A program made the position numbers and the translations under genes. From Microbacterium telephonicum (GTDB lineage: Bacteria; Actinomycetota; Actinomycetes; Actinomycetales; Microbacteriaceae), in NCBI RefSeq assembly GCF_003651225.1, contig NZ_RCDB01000004.1, forward strand, positions 178,587 to 242,586: a stretch of DNA of 64,000 nucleotides, written 5' to 3'. Every line of letters starts with the position of its first letter. The stretch's first letter is position 1. Positions 32,763-41,085 of this stretch are shown here, in pieces. The notes under the pieces are model-generated. The model ran no database searches, was not told the origin of the DNA, and was given only the letters and a program-made list of their open reading frames with translations.

Positions 32763-34135
32763 GCTTCGGCGTCCAGGCGTTCGCGCGGCGGATTGCGCAC
32801 GCCGATCGCCGACACGATCGCGCCGGCGATCAGCAGCGCGCCGGCCGTCCAGCTCGCGCGGTGGAAGCCGGCGAGGTCGAGGGCGCCGCCGGTGATCGCC
32901 GCGACCCCGGCCACCGCGAACAGGCCGGCGACGCGGGCGACGGCGTTGTTGACCGCCGAGGCGATGCCGGAGCGCTCCGGATCGACCGACCCGAGGATGC
33001 CGGCGGTCAGTGGCGAGACGGTGATCGCGAGTCCGAGGCCGAGCACGACCATGCCCGGCAGCACCTGCCACCAGTAGTCGAAGTCGTCGCCGACGGTCAG
33101 CAGGAGCAGGCATCCGATCGCCATCACTACCGGCCCGACCGTCATGAACAGCCGGGGGCCGATGCGTCCGGAGAGGGCGCCGATGCGCGAGCTCAGCGCG
33201 ATCGTGAGGATCGTCGTCGGCAGGCTCGCGAGTCCCGCGAGGGTGGCGGTGAGGCCGGCCCCCTGCTGCAGGTAGACGGCGACGATGAAGCCGTTGAGCG
33301 AGAGCGCCGCGTAGATGAAGAACGTCGCGATGTTGCCGTTCGCGAACGTGGCGCTGCGGAACAGCGACAGCGGCAGCAGAGGGACGGATGCCGCATGCTG
33401 CCGCCAGAGGAAGCCCGCGAACAGCGCGATGCCGGCGACAAGGGCGATCCACAGCAGCATCGGGTCGGCGGCGACCGGCAGCTCGATGAGGGCGAGGACC
33501 GCGAGGCCCAGTCCGACCGTGCACAGGGCGGCGCCGAGCCAGTCGATGCGGGCGTCGGGTCGGCGCTGATCGCGGGCGTCGAGGCGGGTGAGCAACCAGA
33601 GCGCGAGACCGATCGGCAGCACGTTGATGACGAAGACGAAGCGCCACGACGAGAAGTCGACGATCACGCCGCCGATAAGCGGGCCGACGATCATGGCGCT
33701 CGTCGTGAGGGCCGTCCACAGTCCGATGGCGCGTGAGTGCGCCGGGTCGGACATCGTCGAGGTGATGAGGGCGAGCGAGCTCGGCACGAGGAAGGCGCCG
33801 GCAACGCCCTGCAGCGCGCGCGCCGCGATGAGCAGCTCGATCGTCGGGGCCGCCGCGACGGCGAGCGAGGCGACGCCGAAGCCGATCAGTCCGATGCGGA
33901 GGACGAGGAGCCGGCCGTACGCGTCGCTCGCGGCACCGGCGACGAGGATGAGGGCGCCGAGGGTGACGAGGTAGGAGTCGACGGTCCACTGCTGAGTCGA
34001 CAGGCCGCCTCCGAGCTCTCTCGCGATCGCCGGGAGGGCGACGTTGACGACCGTGCCGTCGAGGAACGCGACGAACGACCCCAGCACGGCGATCGCGACC
34101 ACCAGGCGCTGCTGCGGCGACATCCGCTCCGTCAT
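32741..34135 (-). CDS. MFS transporter, DHA2 (EmrB/QacA-like) family
   Basis: A 464-residue multi-drug exporter with about 14 hydrophobic helices. Motif A-like SDAYGRLLVLRIG, motif C-like GPLIGGVIVDFSSWRFVFVINVP (partly visible as SSWRFVFVIN) and the opening VLGSFVAFLDGTVVNVALP place it in the drug:proton antiporter-2 group. Substrates cannot be told. It is a single gene; no regulator is adjacent. Its start faces tRNA-Ser 115 nt away. Confidence 0.9.
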   Translation of the reverse strand: MTERMSPQQRLVVAIAVLGSFVAFLDGTVVNVALPAIARELGGGLSTQQWTVDSYLVTLGALILVAGAASDAYGRLLVLRIGLIGFGVASLAVAAAPTIELLIAARALQGVAGAFLVPSSLALITSTMSDPAHSRAIGLWTALTTSAMIVGPLIGGVIVDFSSWRFVFVINVLPIGLALWLLTRLDARDQRRPDARIDWLGAALCTVGLGLAVLALIELPVAADPMLLWIALVAGIALFAGFLWRQHAASVPLLPLSLFRSATFANGNIATFFIYAALSLNGFIVAVYLQQGAGLTATLAGLASLPTTILTIALSSRIGALSGRIGPRLFMTVGPVVMAIGCLLLLTVGDDFDYWWQVLPGMVVLGLGLAITVSPLTAGILGSVDPERSGIASAVNNAVARVAGLFAVAGVAAITGGALDLAGFHRASWTAGALLIAGAIVSAIGVRNPPRERLDAEAQPDAAP

Positions 34136-34250
34136 GGGCCCAACCTACGGGGTGGCGGAGGGGGTCGGGGCGGGGTGGTGCGGCGGGGCGGTTCGCCGCC
34201 GGTTGGGGCCCGATTCGCAGCACACCGGATCGTGTCGTAAACTGGACGAC

Positions 34251-34341
34251 GGTGACGTGTCCGAGCGGCCGAAGGTGCAACTCTCGAAAAGTTGTGTAGG
34301 GTAACCCCCTACCGTGGGTTCAAATCCCACCGTCACCGCCA
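34251..34341 (+). tRNA. tRNA-Ser(CGA)
   Basis: A 91-nt class II tRNA. Acceptor GGTGACG pairs with CGTCACC, discriminator G, encoded CCA at 34339-34341. The anticodon stem CAACT/AGTTG frames a 7-nt loop with anticodon CGA at 34285-34287 (reads UCG, a frequent serine codon here). The long variable arm TAGGGTAACCCCCTA and the T-arm with GGTTCAAATCC support tRNA-Ser. Confidence 0.97.
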
Positions 34342-34347
34342 GCTTCG

Positions 34348-34388
34348 AACCCCCGCAATCCCTTGAAAAAACTGGGATCGCGGGGGTT
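34348..34388 (+). terminator. Intrinsic terminator of tRNA-Ser
   Basis: AACCCCCGC-AATCCC pairs with GGGAT-C-GCGGGGGTT across an A-rich loop, 7 nt after the tRNA end, followed by CTGCTTT. Confidence 0.8.
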
Positions 34389-34463
34389 CTGCTTTGCCCG
34401 GAAACCGTGGCTTGGGAGCGATTCTGGAAACGGCCTCGTGCAGTCCGCCACCGCACCAGCCGG

Positions 34464-34601
34464 TCACGACAGGTCGGGGTCGCCCTCGGCGATGATGCGC
34501 TCGTCGGTGATGTACATCCCGGTGCTGGTGTTCGCGGCCAGCGCCAGGGACTCCGCCCACTCCGAACGTAGCGTCCGGGCAGCGTGTCGCGCGAGTAGCA
34601 C
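34464..34601 (-). CDS. Possible 45-residue small protein or gene remnant
   Basis: Minus-strand frame from GTG 34601 to TGA 34464. It reads smoothly with normal codon use, through LRSEWAESLALAANTS and MYITDERIIAEGDPDLS at the end. I do not recognise it. It has no clear ribosome-binding site, and the frame stays open upstream across the stress-type promoter of the opposite strand. It could be a real small protein or the tail of a lost gene. The rest of the 34342-34694 gap holds only the tRNA terminator and a promoter. Confidence 0.3.
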   Translation of the reverse strand: MLLARHAARTLRSEWAESLALAANTSTGMYITDERIIAEGDPDLS

Positions 34602-34616
34602 GGTCGCGCCCCGTGT

Positions 34617-34653
34617 CAAGCCTCCCCGGTGAATCGGTTCCGCCGCCTATCGT
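34617..34653 (+). promoter_or_regulatory. CAAGCCT-N24-TATCGT stress-type promoter
   Basis: CAAGCCT (34617-34623, within TGTCAAGCCT) is exactly 24 nt ahead of the TATCGT -10 hexamer (34648-34653). This is the architecture seen at eight other promoters in the window. The start codon of the acyl-CoA dehydrogenase-like gene is 41 nt further on, preceded by GGAG. Confidence 0.65.
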
Positions 34654-34694
34654 CGGTCGCGACCCTCGGATGAGTCCCTCGGACAGGAGCGCGG

Positions 34695-35780
34695 ATGAGC
34701 ATGCAGACGGCGTCGGTGGCCCTCGAAGAAGCCACGGAGGCGCTGTCGCTGCATCCGTTCGGCGACGGACCGGGCGCGGCCGCTTCCGCGGTCGTGGCCT
34801 CGGCGCGCATGATTCCGATGCTCGGCGTGCACCTGGGCGCCACCATCGACTGGGCGGTCGCCGCCGCCGCCGACGCCCCGCACCCGGGTCGCGGCCGTAC
34901 CCGGGAGACGTGGGAGGTGCTCGCCTCGGCGGCCGCCGTCGACGTGACCGGGGCCCGCATCCTCGAACCGCACCTGGATGCGCTGAGCATCCTCGGCCAG
35001 GCGCGTGAGGAGGCGATCGCCGTCGACCTCGAGGCGATCGGAGTGGACGAGGGTGCGTCGTGGGGCGTGTATGCGGCGGAGGGGGCGAGGCTCGACGCCC
35101 GGCGGACGCCCGACGGATGGCGGCTGAGCGGCACCAAGAACTGGTGCTCGCTCGCCGGCGACCTCAGCCACGCCCTGGTCACCGCGTGGACGGGACCGCA
35201 GCAGCGCCGGCTGTTCGCGGTGCCGCTGCGCCGCCCCGAGGTGCGCGCGCACCGTGGGCCGTGGGTCTCGCGCGGGCTGTCGCAGGTGGTCAGCGCCGCC
35301 GTCGACTTCGACGATGCCGTCGCGGTCCCCGTCGGCGAGGACGGCTGGTATCTGGAGCGTCCCGGGTTCGCCTGGGGTGGGATCGGCGTCGCCGCGGTCT
35401 GGTGGGGAGCGGCGGCCCCGCTCGTGCGCGCGGTCGTCGACCGCGCTCAGCGAGACGGCGCCGACCAGCTCGCCGACATGTTCGCCGGCATGGCGGATGC
35501 CGCCTTCTGGGGTGTGCGGGCGGTGCTGGCGGAGGCGGCCGACGCCGTGGACGTCGGCATCGGTGGGCGCGATCTCACCATCACCGCCGAGCGGGCGCGG
35601 TCCATCACAGCCTCGCAGGTCGAGCAGATCGTCGCGACCGCCGACCGGGCGCTCGGCCCCGGCCCGCTCACCTCCGACGACAAGCACGCGCGTCGCGTGG
35701 CCGACCTGCGGATCTACCTGCGCCAGCACCACGGCGAACGCGACCTCGCCCGACTCGGCCGACTGCTCTCGCCGGCATGA
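34695..35780 (+). CDS. Acyl-CoA dehydrogenase-like protein of a glycoconjugate cluster
   Basis: A 361-residue acyl-CoA dehydrogenase-fold protein, shorter than usual. The middle beta-domain is recognisable (WRLSGTKNWCSLAGDLSHALVTA and GVDEGASWGVYAAEG), as is the C-terminal helical domain (ADRALGPGPLTSDDKHARRVADL). The N-terminal helical part is trimmed, and the usual YEGT base region is absent; the chain ends with RIYLRQHHGERDLARLGRL instead. It may therefore act on an unusual acyl group or not dehydrogenate CoA esters at all. GGAG precedes the ATG. Its stop overlaps the start of the PIG-L/methyltransferase gene (ATGA), making the three genes one coupled operon. Confidence 0.82.
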   Translation: MSMQTASVALEEATEALSLHPFGDGPGAAASAVVASARMIPMLGVHLGATIDWAVAAAADAPHPGRGRTRETWEVLASAAAVDVTGARILEPHLDALSILGQAREEAIAVDLEAIGVDEGASWGVYAAEGARLDARRTPDGWRLSGTKNWCSLAGDLSHALVTAWTGPQQRRLFAVPLRRPEVRAHRGPWVSRGLSQVVSAAVDFDDAVAVPVGEDGWYLERPGFAWGGIGVAAVWWGAAAPLVRAVVDRAQRDGADQLADMFAGMADAAFWGVRAVLAEAADAVDVGIGGRDLTITAERARSITASQVEQIVATADRALGPGPLTSDDKHARRVADLRIYLRQHHGERDLARLGRLLSPA

Positions 35781-37120
35781 GCGTCGTCTTCGACCATCGC
35801 GAGCCCGGTACCGCGGAAGAGCACTGGCAGGCAGCAGCGCCCTGGTCCCGAGCGTCGCCGCTGTCGTTCGATGTCGATCGCGTCGTGATCGTGGCCGCGC
35901 ATCCCGACGACGAGACGCTCGGCGCCGGAGGCCTCATCGCCACGGCTCATGCCCACGGGATCCCGGTGAGTGTGCTGGTGCTCACCGACGGCGAGGCGTC
36001 GCACCCCGACACCCCGTCGCTGGCCGAAGCCCGCCGGGCCGAGACGCTCGCGGCGCTCGCCGCCCTCGGGGAGCGCATCACCGTGCGGTTCGCGGGCCTG
36101 CCCGACGGAGGGCTGCGCGAGCACCGCACAGAGGTGCGCGCCGCGATCGCCGACGTCGTCGGGGAGGGGCCGGCGGCCCGCACCCTGGTCGCGGTGCCGT
36201 GGTGGGGTGACGGCCACCGCGACCACCGCATCGCCGGGGAGGCGGCGCTCGCGCTGCGGGCCTCCGGCGCGGACGTGGTCGGCTACCCGATCTGGATGTG
36301 GCACTGGTCGTCGCCGGATGCCGTCGACGGCCGTGCGTGGCGGACGCTGGAACTGCAGCCGGACGTCGTCGACGCCAAGCGTCGCGCGATCGCCGCCCAC
36401 CGCAGCCAGCTCGAATCCGCGGGCGGGGCGCCCCCGATCATCCATGCCGGGATGCGGTCGCATTTCGAGCGCACGCACGAGGTGTTCGTCACCGCGCCGC
36501 GCGACGACGAGCCGCCGGTGCACACCGCGGACTGGTTCGAGGGCTTCTACCGGCGTCACGACGACCCGTGGGGGTTCGAGTCGCGGTGGTACGAGCGGCG
36601 CAAGCGCGCGCTGCTACTGGCGACGCTCACCCGCCCCCACTATGCCCGCGCGATCGAGCTCGGATGTGCGACAGGCCTGCTCACCGCCGAGCTGGTGCGG
36701 CGCGCCGACCGGGTCACCGCCGTCGATGTCTCGGAAGAGGCACTGCGCCGGGCGCGCGCGCGCGTGGACGACCCGCGGGTGACCTTCGTGCGCGGCGAGC
36801 TGCCCGACTGGTGGCCGGACGGGGAAGCCGACCTCATCGTGCTGTCCGAGATCGCCTACTACTGGCGGCCCGACGAGCTCGTACGCGCGCTCACCCGCAT
36901 CGCCGCGACGCTGTCCCCCGACGGAGAGCTCGTCGCCTGCCACTGGCGTCCCGCGATCGAGGGCTGCGCTCTCGACGGCGACGACGTGCACGCCGCAATC
37001 GTCGCGAGCGGGTTGTTCCGACGTGGGTCCACGCACCTCGAGGACGAGTTCGTGCTCGAGGTCTTCCGTCCCGCCTCCGCCTCGCCGCCGCCCGGGCGGG
37101 TGCAGGGGGATGTCGGATGA
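35777..37120 (+). CDS. PIG-L deacetylase / NodS-like methyltransferase fusion
   Basis: A 447-residue two-domain protein. Residues 1 to about 240 are a PIG-L/LmbE zinc deacetylase: AHPDDE gives His42 and Asp45, and GHRDHR supplies His150, the usual zinc set for removing acetyl from an N-acetylglucosamine-type sugar. From about 258 a SAM methyltransferase follows. It opens with HDDPWGFESRWYERRK and has motif I ELGCATG (around 296-300), VDVSEEAL and LSEIAYYW. The DDPW...YE..R opening and the rest resemble NodS, the Rhizobium enzyme that N-methylates the deacetylated glucosamine of Nod factors. Deacetylation and N-methylation of one amino sugar is the natural reading; the real substrate is unknown. 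Confidence 0.88.
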   Translation: MSVVFDHREPGTAEEHWQAAAPWSRASPLSFDVDRVVIVAAHPDDETLGAGGLIATAHAHGIPVSVLVLTDGEASHPDTPSLAEARRAETLAALAALGERITVRFAGLPDGGLREHRTEVRAAIADVVGEGPAARTLVAVPWWGDGHRDHRIAGEAALALRASGADVVGYPIWMWHWSSPDAVDGRAWRTLELQPDVVDAKRRAIAAHRSQLESAGGAPPIIHAGMRSHFERTHEVFVTAPRDDEPPVHTADWFEGFYRRHDDPWGFESRWYERRKRALLLATLTRPHYARAIELGCATGLLTAELVRRADRVTAVDVSEEALRRARARVDDPRVTFVRGELPDWWPDGEADLIVLSEIAYYWRPDELVRALTRIAATLSPDGELVACHWRPAIEGCALDGDDVHAAIVASGLFRRGSTHLEDEFVLEVFRPASASPPPGRVQGDVG

Positions 37121-37836
37121 CGACGTCGATCGACGCGATCGGCGTCGTCATCCCCGCGCACAACGAGCAGGAGCTGCTCGCGGCGTGCCTGCAGGCCGTC
37201 GAGATCGCCGCGCTCGCCCCGCGGCGGCGCGGCATCCGCGTCGACATCGTCGTCGCGCTCGATGCCTGCGATGACGCGTCGGCCGACATCGCCGACGGCC
37301 TCGGCGTGCATACCGTCGCCCTCGACGCCCGCTGCGTCGGCATCGCTCGGCAGGAGGGGACGCGCGCCGCGCTCGCACGCCTGCACGGGACCGATCCGGC
37401 CCGCGTCTGGCTCGCGCACACCGACGGCGACAGCGTGGTTCCCCCGAACTGGCTGAGCCATCAGCTGCGGCTGGGCCGCCGGGGAGCGGACGTGGTGATC
37501 GGCACGGTGCGGCCGGACTTCCGCGACCTCTCCGAGGCGCAGCAGGACGCGTGGTGGCGCACGCACACTCCCGGCGTCGCCAACGGGCACGTGCACGGCG
37601 CGAACCTCGGCATCCGCGCGTCGACGTTCCTCGCCGCCGGCGGATTCACGGCCGCGCCCGTGCACGAGGACGTGCTGCTCGTCGAGGCGGCCCGCGCGGC
37701 GGGGGCGAAGGCGGTCGCCTCGGATGCGGCCTGGGTGCGCACGAGCGGACGCTCCGTGGGTCGGGCTCCCGACGGCTACGCGCGCTATTTGCGGGACGAC
37801 CTCATCCCGCTCGCGGAATCGACGACGCCCGGGTGA
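37117..37836 (+). CDS. Family 2 glycosyltransferase
   Basis: GT-A-fold glycosyltransferase of 239 residues. The N-terminal sugar-nucleotide segment reads GVVIPAHNEQELLAACL, the metal-binding DXD is D103-G104-D105 in AHTDGDSVVP, and HVHGANLGIRASTFLAAGGF followed by HEDVLLVEAA is the acceptor/base region. There is no membrane segment. It is translationally coupled to the deacetylase/methyltransferase (ATGA), so it probably transfers or builds on the same sugar. The operon has no transporter of its own. Confidence 0.9.
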   Translation: MTTSIDAIGVVIPAHNEQELLAACLQAVEIAALAPRRRGIRVDIVVALDACDDASADIADGLGVHTVALDARCVGIARQEGTRAALARLHGTDPARVWLAHTDGDSVVPPNWLSHQLRLGRRGADVVIGTVRPDFRDLSEAQQDAWWRTHTPGVANGHVHGANLGIRASTFLAAGGFTAAPVHEDVLLVEAARAAGAKAVASDAAWVRTSGRSVGRAPDGYARYLRDDLIPLAESTTPG

Positions 37837-37850
37837 GCCGGTGTCGATGG

Positions 37851-37862
37851 ACGATATATCGT
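37851..37862. promoter_or_regulatory. Perfect palindrome ACGATATATCGT
   Basis: A 12-bp AT-rich perfect palindrome, striking in this GC-rich DNA, 63 nt ahead of a small gene. GATATATC-type palindromes are known operators of PadR-like and other repressors. Here it lies upstream of a plausible -10 region. Confidence 0.5.
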
Positions 37863-37925
37863 TACTGGCGCGTAGGGTGGGCACTGGTGTGTGACGGACA
37901 CCTCCCGTTCTGATGAGGAGTGCCT

Positions 37926-38258
37926 GTGCCCTACCGTGATCGTGCCCGCGTCGCCGAGTGGGTCGACGAGTTCCTGACCGAGAACCTGCGGCTGCGGGAT
38001 CGGGTGTCTGTTCTCGACGACGGCTTCGCGCCGGGGCCGAACTCCGCGATCGTGATCATCGAGCTGCACCACGCGCCGACCCTCACGCTGCTGCAGGCCT
38101 TCGTGGCCGATGGTCACCCGCGCTGGCGCGCCGTGTTCGAGGGCCGCGGCGAGCAGGTCGACGCGACCTGCTCACAAGTGCGCGACCTCGCCGACGACTT
38201 CGCCGACATCTCACGCCTCTGCACTCACCTGCAGGCGCGCACAGACGCTCACACCTGA
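37926..38258 (+). CDS. Conserved-looking small protein of unknown function
   Basis: I do not recognise this 110-residue soluble protein. It is predicted alpha/beta with a hydrophobic strand SAIVIIELHHAPTLTLLQAF, a basic patch HPRWRAVFEGRG and an acidic helical C-terminus. It has no signal peptide and no membrane segment. The GTG at 37926 has GGAG 5 nt upstream and is preferred over the GTG at 37920. It is preceded by the ACGATATATCGT palindrome, so it may be under its own repressor. Its end overlaps the convergent MFS gene by 10 nt. Confidence 0.7.
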   Translation: MPYRDRARVAEWVDEFLTENLRLRDRVSVLDDGFAPGPNSAIVIIELHHAPTLTLLQAFVADGHPRWRAVFEGRGEQVDATCSQVRDLADDFADISRLCTHLQARTDAHT

Positions 38259-39469
38259 CGGCGGTCGACGAGGCGGTTGAGGCGCTCGGACATCAGCAGC
38301 CCCAGCACGACCAGGATCGCCAGGAACAGCGGGAAGACCCACAGGCCCGTCACCGCCGAGACCGCGCCGAACAGCGGCGGCACGAACGTCGAGCCGGTGT
38401 AGGCGGCCGCCATCTGGATGCCGATGATCGCGTGCGAGTTGCGGCGGCCGAAATTCACGGGCGTCGAGTGGATGATGGCCGGGTAGATCGGCGCGCAGCC
38501 GAGCCCCGCGAGAGCCAGGCCGACGAGGGCGAGCACGTCGGTCCCGAGCGGCAGCGCGATCAGCACCGCGCCGACCCCGACCAGCGCGAAGCCGCCGCGG
38601 ATCAGCGCGCGGTCGCCGATGCGGTCGGCGAAGAATCCCGCCAGGAACCGGCCCGCGGTCACCCCCAGCAGGAAGAGCGACGCGAACGCGGCGGCGGTCA
38701 CGGCGTCGACGCCGCGATCGGTCACGAGGTAGGTCGCCGCCCAGAGGATGGCTGTGCTCTCCAGTGCGCAGTAGGCGAAGAACGCGACGAGGATCAGCAC
38801 GACGCCGGGGATGCGCAGCGCCGCAGCGAGGGGCACGTGCGCCCGCTCCGGCGCGAAAGGCGCGTCGGAGGTCTCGTCGGGGGACTCGTCGGCCGGCGCC
38901 GCGCCGTCGCCGACGATCGGCTTCACCTTGCCCCACAGCGGGATGCTGATCAGCAGCACGAAGGTGAGCACCGCCTGCAGCACGCCGATGATCAGGTACG
39001 CCGCGTGCCAGCCGAGATCGGCCGAGAGCGCGTAGCTCATGATGAAGGGGCTGATCGACGCGCCGAGACCCCAGCATCCGTGCAGCCAGTTCATGTGCCG
39101 GGCGGCGAAGTGCACGGCGACGTAGTTGTTCAGCGCCGCATCCACGGCCCCCGCGCCGAGGCCGTACGGGATCGCCCACAGGCACAGCATCCAGAATTGG
39201 TCGGAGAACGAGAATCCGAGCAGGGCGGCGCCCGTCATCCCGACGCTGACAGCGGTGACGACGCCGACGCCGAAGCGGCGCGTGACGCGCTCGGAGGCGA
39301 GGCTCGACAGGATCGTGCCGCCGGCGATGATCATCGTGAGGATGCCGGCGAACGCGACCGGCACGCCCAGATCTTGGTGCATGACCGGCCACCCCGAGCC
39401 CACGAGCGAGTCGGGAAGCCCCAGGCTCACGAACGCGACGTAGATGATGCCCAACAGCAGCGAGTACAT
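38249..39469 (-). CDS. MFS transporter
   Basis: A 406-residue permease with about 12 hydrophobic helices, of the group that includes FucP- and YbjJ-like sugar or metabolite carriers (GIIYVAFVSLGLPDSLVGSGWP start, then ASERVTRRFGVG as motif A). A charged cytoplasmic loop of about 35 residues lies at mid-protein. The substrate is unknown. I start at ATG 39469 rather than the ORF limit at 39505, because the upstream stretch is a 33-bp palindrome that should be the operator. It is divergent from a TetR regulator and probably controlled by it. Confidence 0.88.
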   Translation of the reverse strand: MYSLLLGIIYVAFVSLGLPDSLVGSGWPVMHQDLGVPVAFAGILTMIIAGGTILSSLASERVTRRFGVGVVTAVSVGMTGAALLGFSFSDQFWMLCLWAIPYGLGAGAVDAALNNYVAVHFAARHMNWLHGCWGLGASISPFIMSYALSADLGWHAAYLIIGVLQAVLTFVLLISIPLWGKVKPIVGDGAAPADESPDETSDAPFAPERAHVPLAAALRIPGVVLILVAFFAYCALESTAILWAATYLVTDRGVDAVTAAAFASLFLLGVTAGRFLAGFFADRIGDRALIRGGFALVGVGAVLIALPLGTDVLALVGLALAGLGCAPIYPAIIHSTPVNFGRRNSHAIIGIQMAAAYTGSTFVPPLFGAVSAVTGLWVFPLFLAILVVLGLLMSERLNRLVDRRQV

Positions 39470-39470
39470 G

Positions 39471-39503
39471 GTACGACTGTACACATTGTGTGTACGCTCG
39501 TAC
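39471..39503. promoter_or_regulatory. 33-bp palindromic operator between MFS and TetR genes
   Basis: Left arm GTACGACTGTACACA and right arm TGTGTACGCTCGTAC flank a TTG centre; 13 of 15 positions pair. It begins 1 nt from the MFS start codon and ends 19 nt before the TetR start, so bound repressor would block both genes. Confidence 0.8.
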
Positions 39504-39522
39504 ACAACGGATAGGAGGTCGG

Positions 39523-40119
39523 ATGGCGCAGCAGCAGAAGTCAGCCCGCGCGCGGCGCCGGCGGCCGAACGACCCCGACCGACGCGACCGGATCATCGAC
39601 GCGTGCCTGGAGGTCGTCTCCCGCCACGGGGTGGCCGGCACCTCGCACCGGAAGGTCGCCGCGCAGGCCGGTGTGCCCCTCGGGGCGATGACCTACTACT
39701 TCGACGGGATGGACGACCTCCTCGGCGAGGCCTTCTCCCGCTTCGCCGCGACGGTCGCCGACCGGTTCGACCGACGGATGACGGAGGCCGGCGACGCCGA
39801 CGCGGCCGCGCGCGCGGTCGTCGACATCATCCGCGAAGACGTCTTCGGCACCGATCGCGAGCTTGTGCTCTCCCACGAGCTCTACACCCTGGCCGCCCGG
39901 GAGCCCGCCTACCGCGCGATCACGAGCGCCTGGATGCGGCGCAGCCGCGCTGCGCTCGAGCGGCACTTCGACCCCGAGACCGCGCGCATCCTCGACGCGC
40001 TCATCGAGGGGCTCACGATCCACCGCGCGCTGGACGCCGAGCCGCGGGATCCGGGCGAGGTCGAAGACGCCGTCGCACGCATCCTCGCGCGTCCGGTCCG
40101 GGAGGCTTCCCGCGAGTAA
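39523..40119 (+). CDS. TetR family transcriptional regulator
   Basis: A 198-residue repressor. The helix-turn-helix is at RDRIIDACLEVVSRHGVAGTS followed by RKVAAQAGVPLGAMTYYFDGMDDLL. ATG 39523 has AGGAGG 4 nt upstream; the ORF track's earlier ATG lies inside the palindromic operator. It is divergent from an MFS transporter, which is the obvious target. The C-terminal ligand domain is of the longer TetR_C type (LSHELYTLAAREPAYRAI). Confidence 0.92.
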   Translation: MAQQQKSARARRRRPNDPDRRDRIIDACLEVVSRHGVAGTSHRKVAAQAGVPLGAMTYYFDGMDDLLGEAFSRFAATVADRFDRRMTEAGDADAAARAVVDIIREDVFGTDRELVLSHELYTLAAREPAYRAITSAWMRRSRAALERHFDPETARILDALIEGLTIHRALDAEPRDPGEVEDAVARILARPVREASRE

Positions 40120-40138
40120 CATCCGTGCTCGCCGGCCG

Positions 40139-40175
40139 CAAGGGGGCACTCGGATCGGACGCCGGTTTGTACCGT
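40139..40175 (+). promoter_or_regulatory. CAAGGGG-N24-TACCGT stress-type promoter
   Basis: CAAGGGG (40139-40145) keeps CAAG and the exact 24-nt gap to TACCGT (40170-40175), although CCC is replaced by GGG. The SDR start codon follows the -10 by 6 nt, giving a leaderless mRNA. Confidence 0.55.
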
Positions 40176-40181
40176 GACGGC

Positions 40182-41072
40182 ATGACCGACATGTACACCG
40201 CACAGGATCCGACGACCCAGTACCCCCGTCCGCCGTTCCCGCCGCAGCAGCAGTCCGGTCCGGGCGACATCCACCCGATGGATCCCGCCCCCGACCACGG
40301 CGAGAAGACCTACGTCGGCTTCGGTCGGCTGCCGGGTCGCAAGGCGCTCGTCACCGGAGCGGACTCCGGAATCGGCCGCGCCGTCGCGATCGCCTACGCC
40401 CGCGAGGGCGCGGACGTCGCGCTGTCGTATCTGCCGGTCGAGCAGCAGCAGGCCGAGGAGGTCGCGGAGCTGATCCGGGCCGAGGGACGCACCGCCGTAC
40501 TGCTGCCCGGCGACCTGCAGGACGAGCAGACGAACACCGACGTCGTCGAGAAGGCCGTCGCGGAGCTCGGCGGCCTCGACATCCTCGTCATCAACGCCGG
40601 CACGATGCCGACGGTCGACAGCATCGACGACTTCGAGACGAAGACCCTCGACCACGTCGTCAAGGTCAACATCTACCCGCTCTTCTGGCTGACCAAGGCG
40701 GCGTCGCCGCACCTGAAGCCGGGCGCGGCGATCATCACGACCTCCAGCATCCAGGGGTTCGAGCCGTCGCCCTCGCTCGCGGAGTACGCCGTCTCGAAGG
40801 CGGGGATCGCCAATTGGACGCGGGCGACCGCCCAGCAGCTCATCGAGCGCGGCATCCGCGTGAACGGCGTCGCGCCGGGACCGATCTGGACGCCGCTGCA
40901 GCCCGCGTTCGTGCCGAACGAGAAGATCGAGCACTTCGGCGAGCAGACCCCCATCGGCCGCGCCGGACAGCCCGTCGAGCTCGCCCCCGCCTACGTGTTC
41001 CTCGCCTCGCAGGAGTCGAGTTACGTCGTGGGCGAGACCATCGCCGTGACCGGCGGGATGCCCGTCACCTGA
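40182..41072 (+). CDS. SDR, general-stress (GSP39/YdaD-like) type
   Basis: An NAD(P)-dependent SDR of 296 residues with the N-terminal extension typical of the general-stress-protein-39 group (QSGPGDIHPMDPAPDHGEK.Y.G.GRL). TGADSGIG binds cofactor, VINAGTMP follows, and YAVSK carries the catalytic Tyr/Lys. Its close relative in this window is encoded at 56419-57306. Both follow the same kind of promoter. The ATG at 40182 lies 6 nt after the -10. A physiological substrate is not known for the group; a stress role is inferred from homologues. Confidence 0.9.
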   Translation: MTDMYTAQDPTTQYPRPPFPPQQQSGPGDIHPMDPAPDHGEKTYVGFGRLPGRKALVTGADSGIGRAVAIAYAREGADVALSYLPVEQQQAEEVAELIRAEGRTAVLLPGDLQDEQTNTDVVEKAVAELGGLDILVINAGTMPTVDSIDDFETKTLDHVVKVNIYPLFWLTKAASPHLKPGAAIITTSSIQGFEPSPSLAEYAVSKAGIANWTRATAQQLIERGIRVNGVAPGPIWTPLQPAFVPNEKIEHFGEQTPIGRAGQPVELAPAYVFLASQESSYVVGETIAVTGGMPVT

Positions 41073-41085
41073 GCCGCCGTAGCGT

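Noticed and set aside
29735..33736. Long plus-strand open frame over radA, ldh and the MFS gene
   Set aside because: Crosses three real genes and the tandem repeat array; composition is that of a shadow frame.
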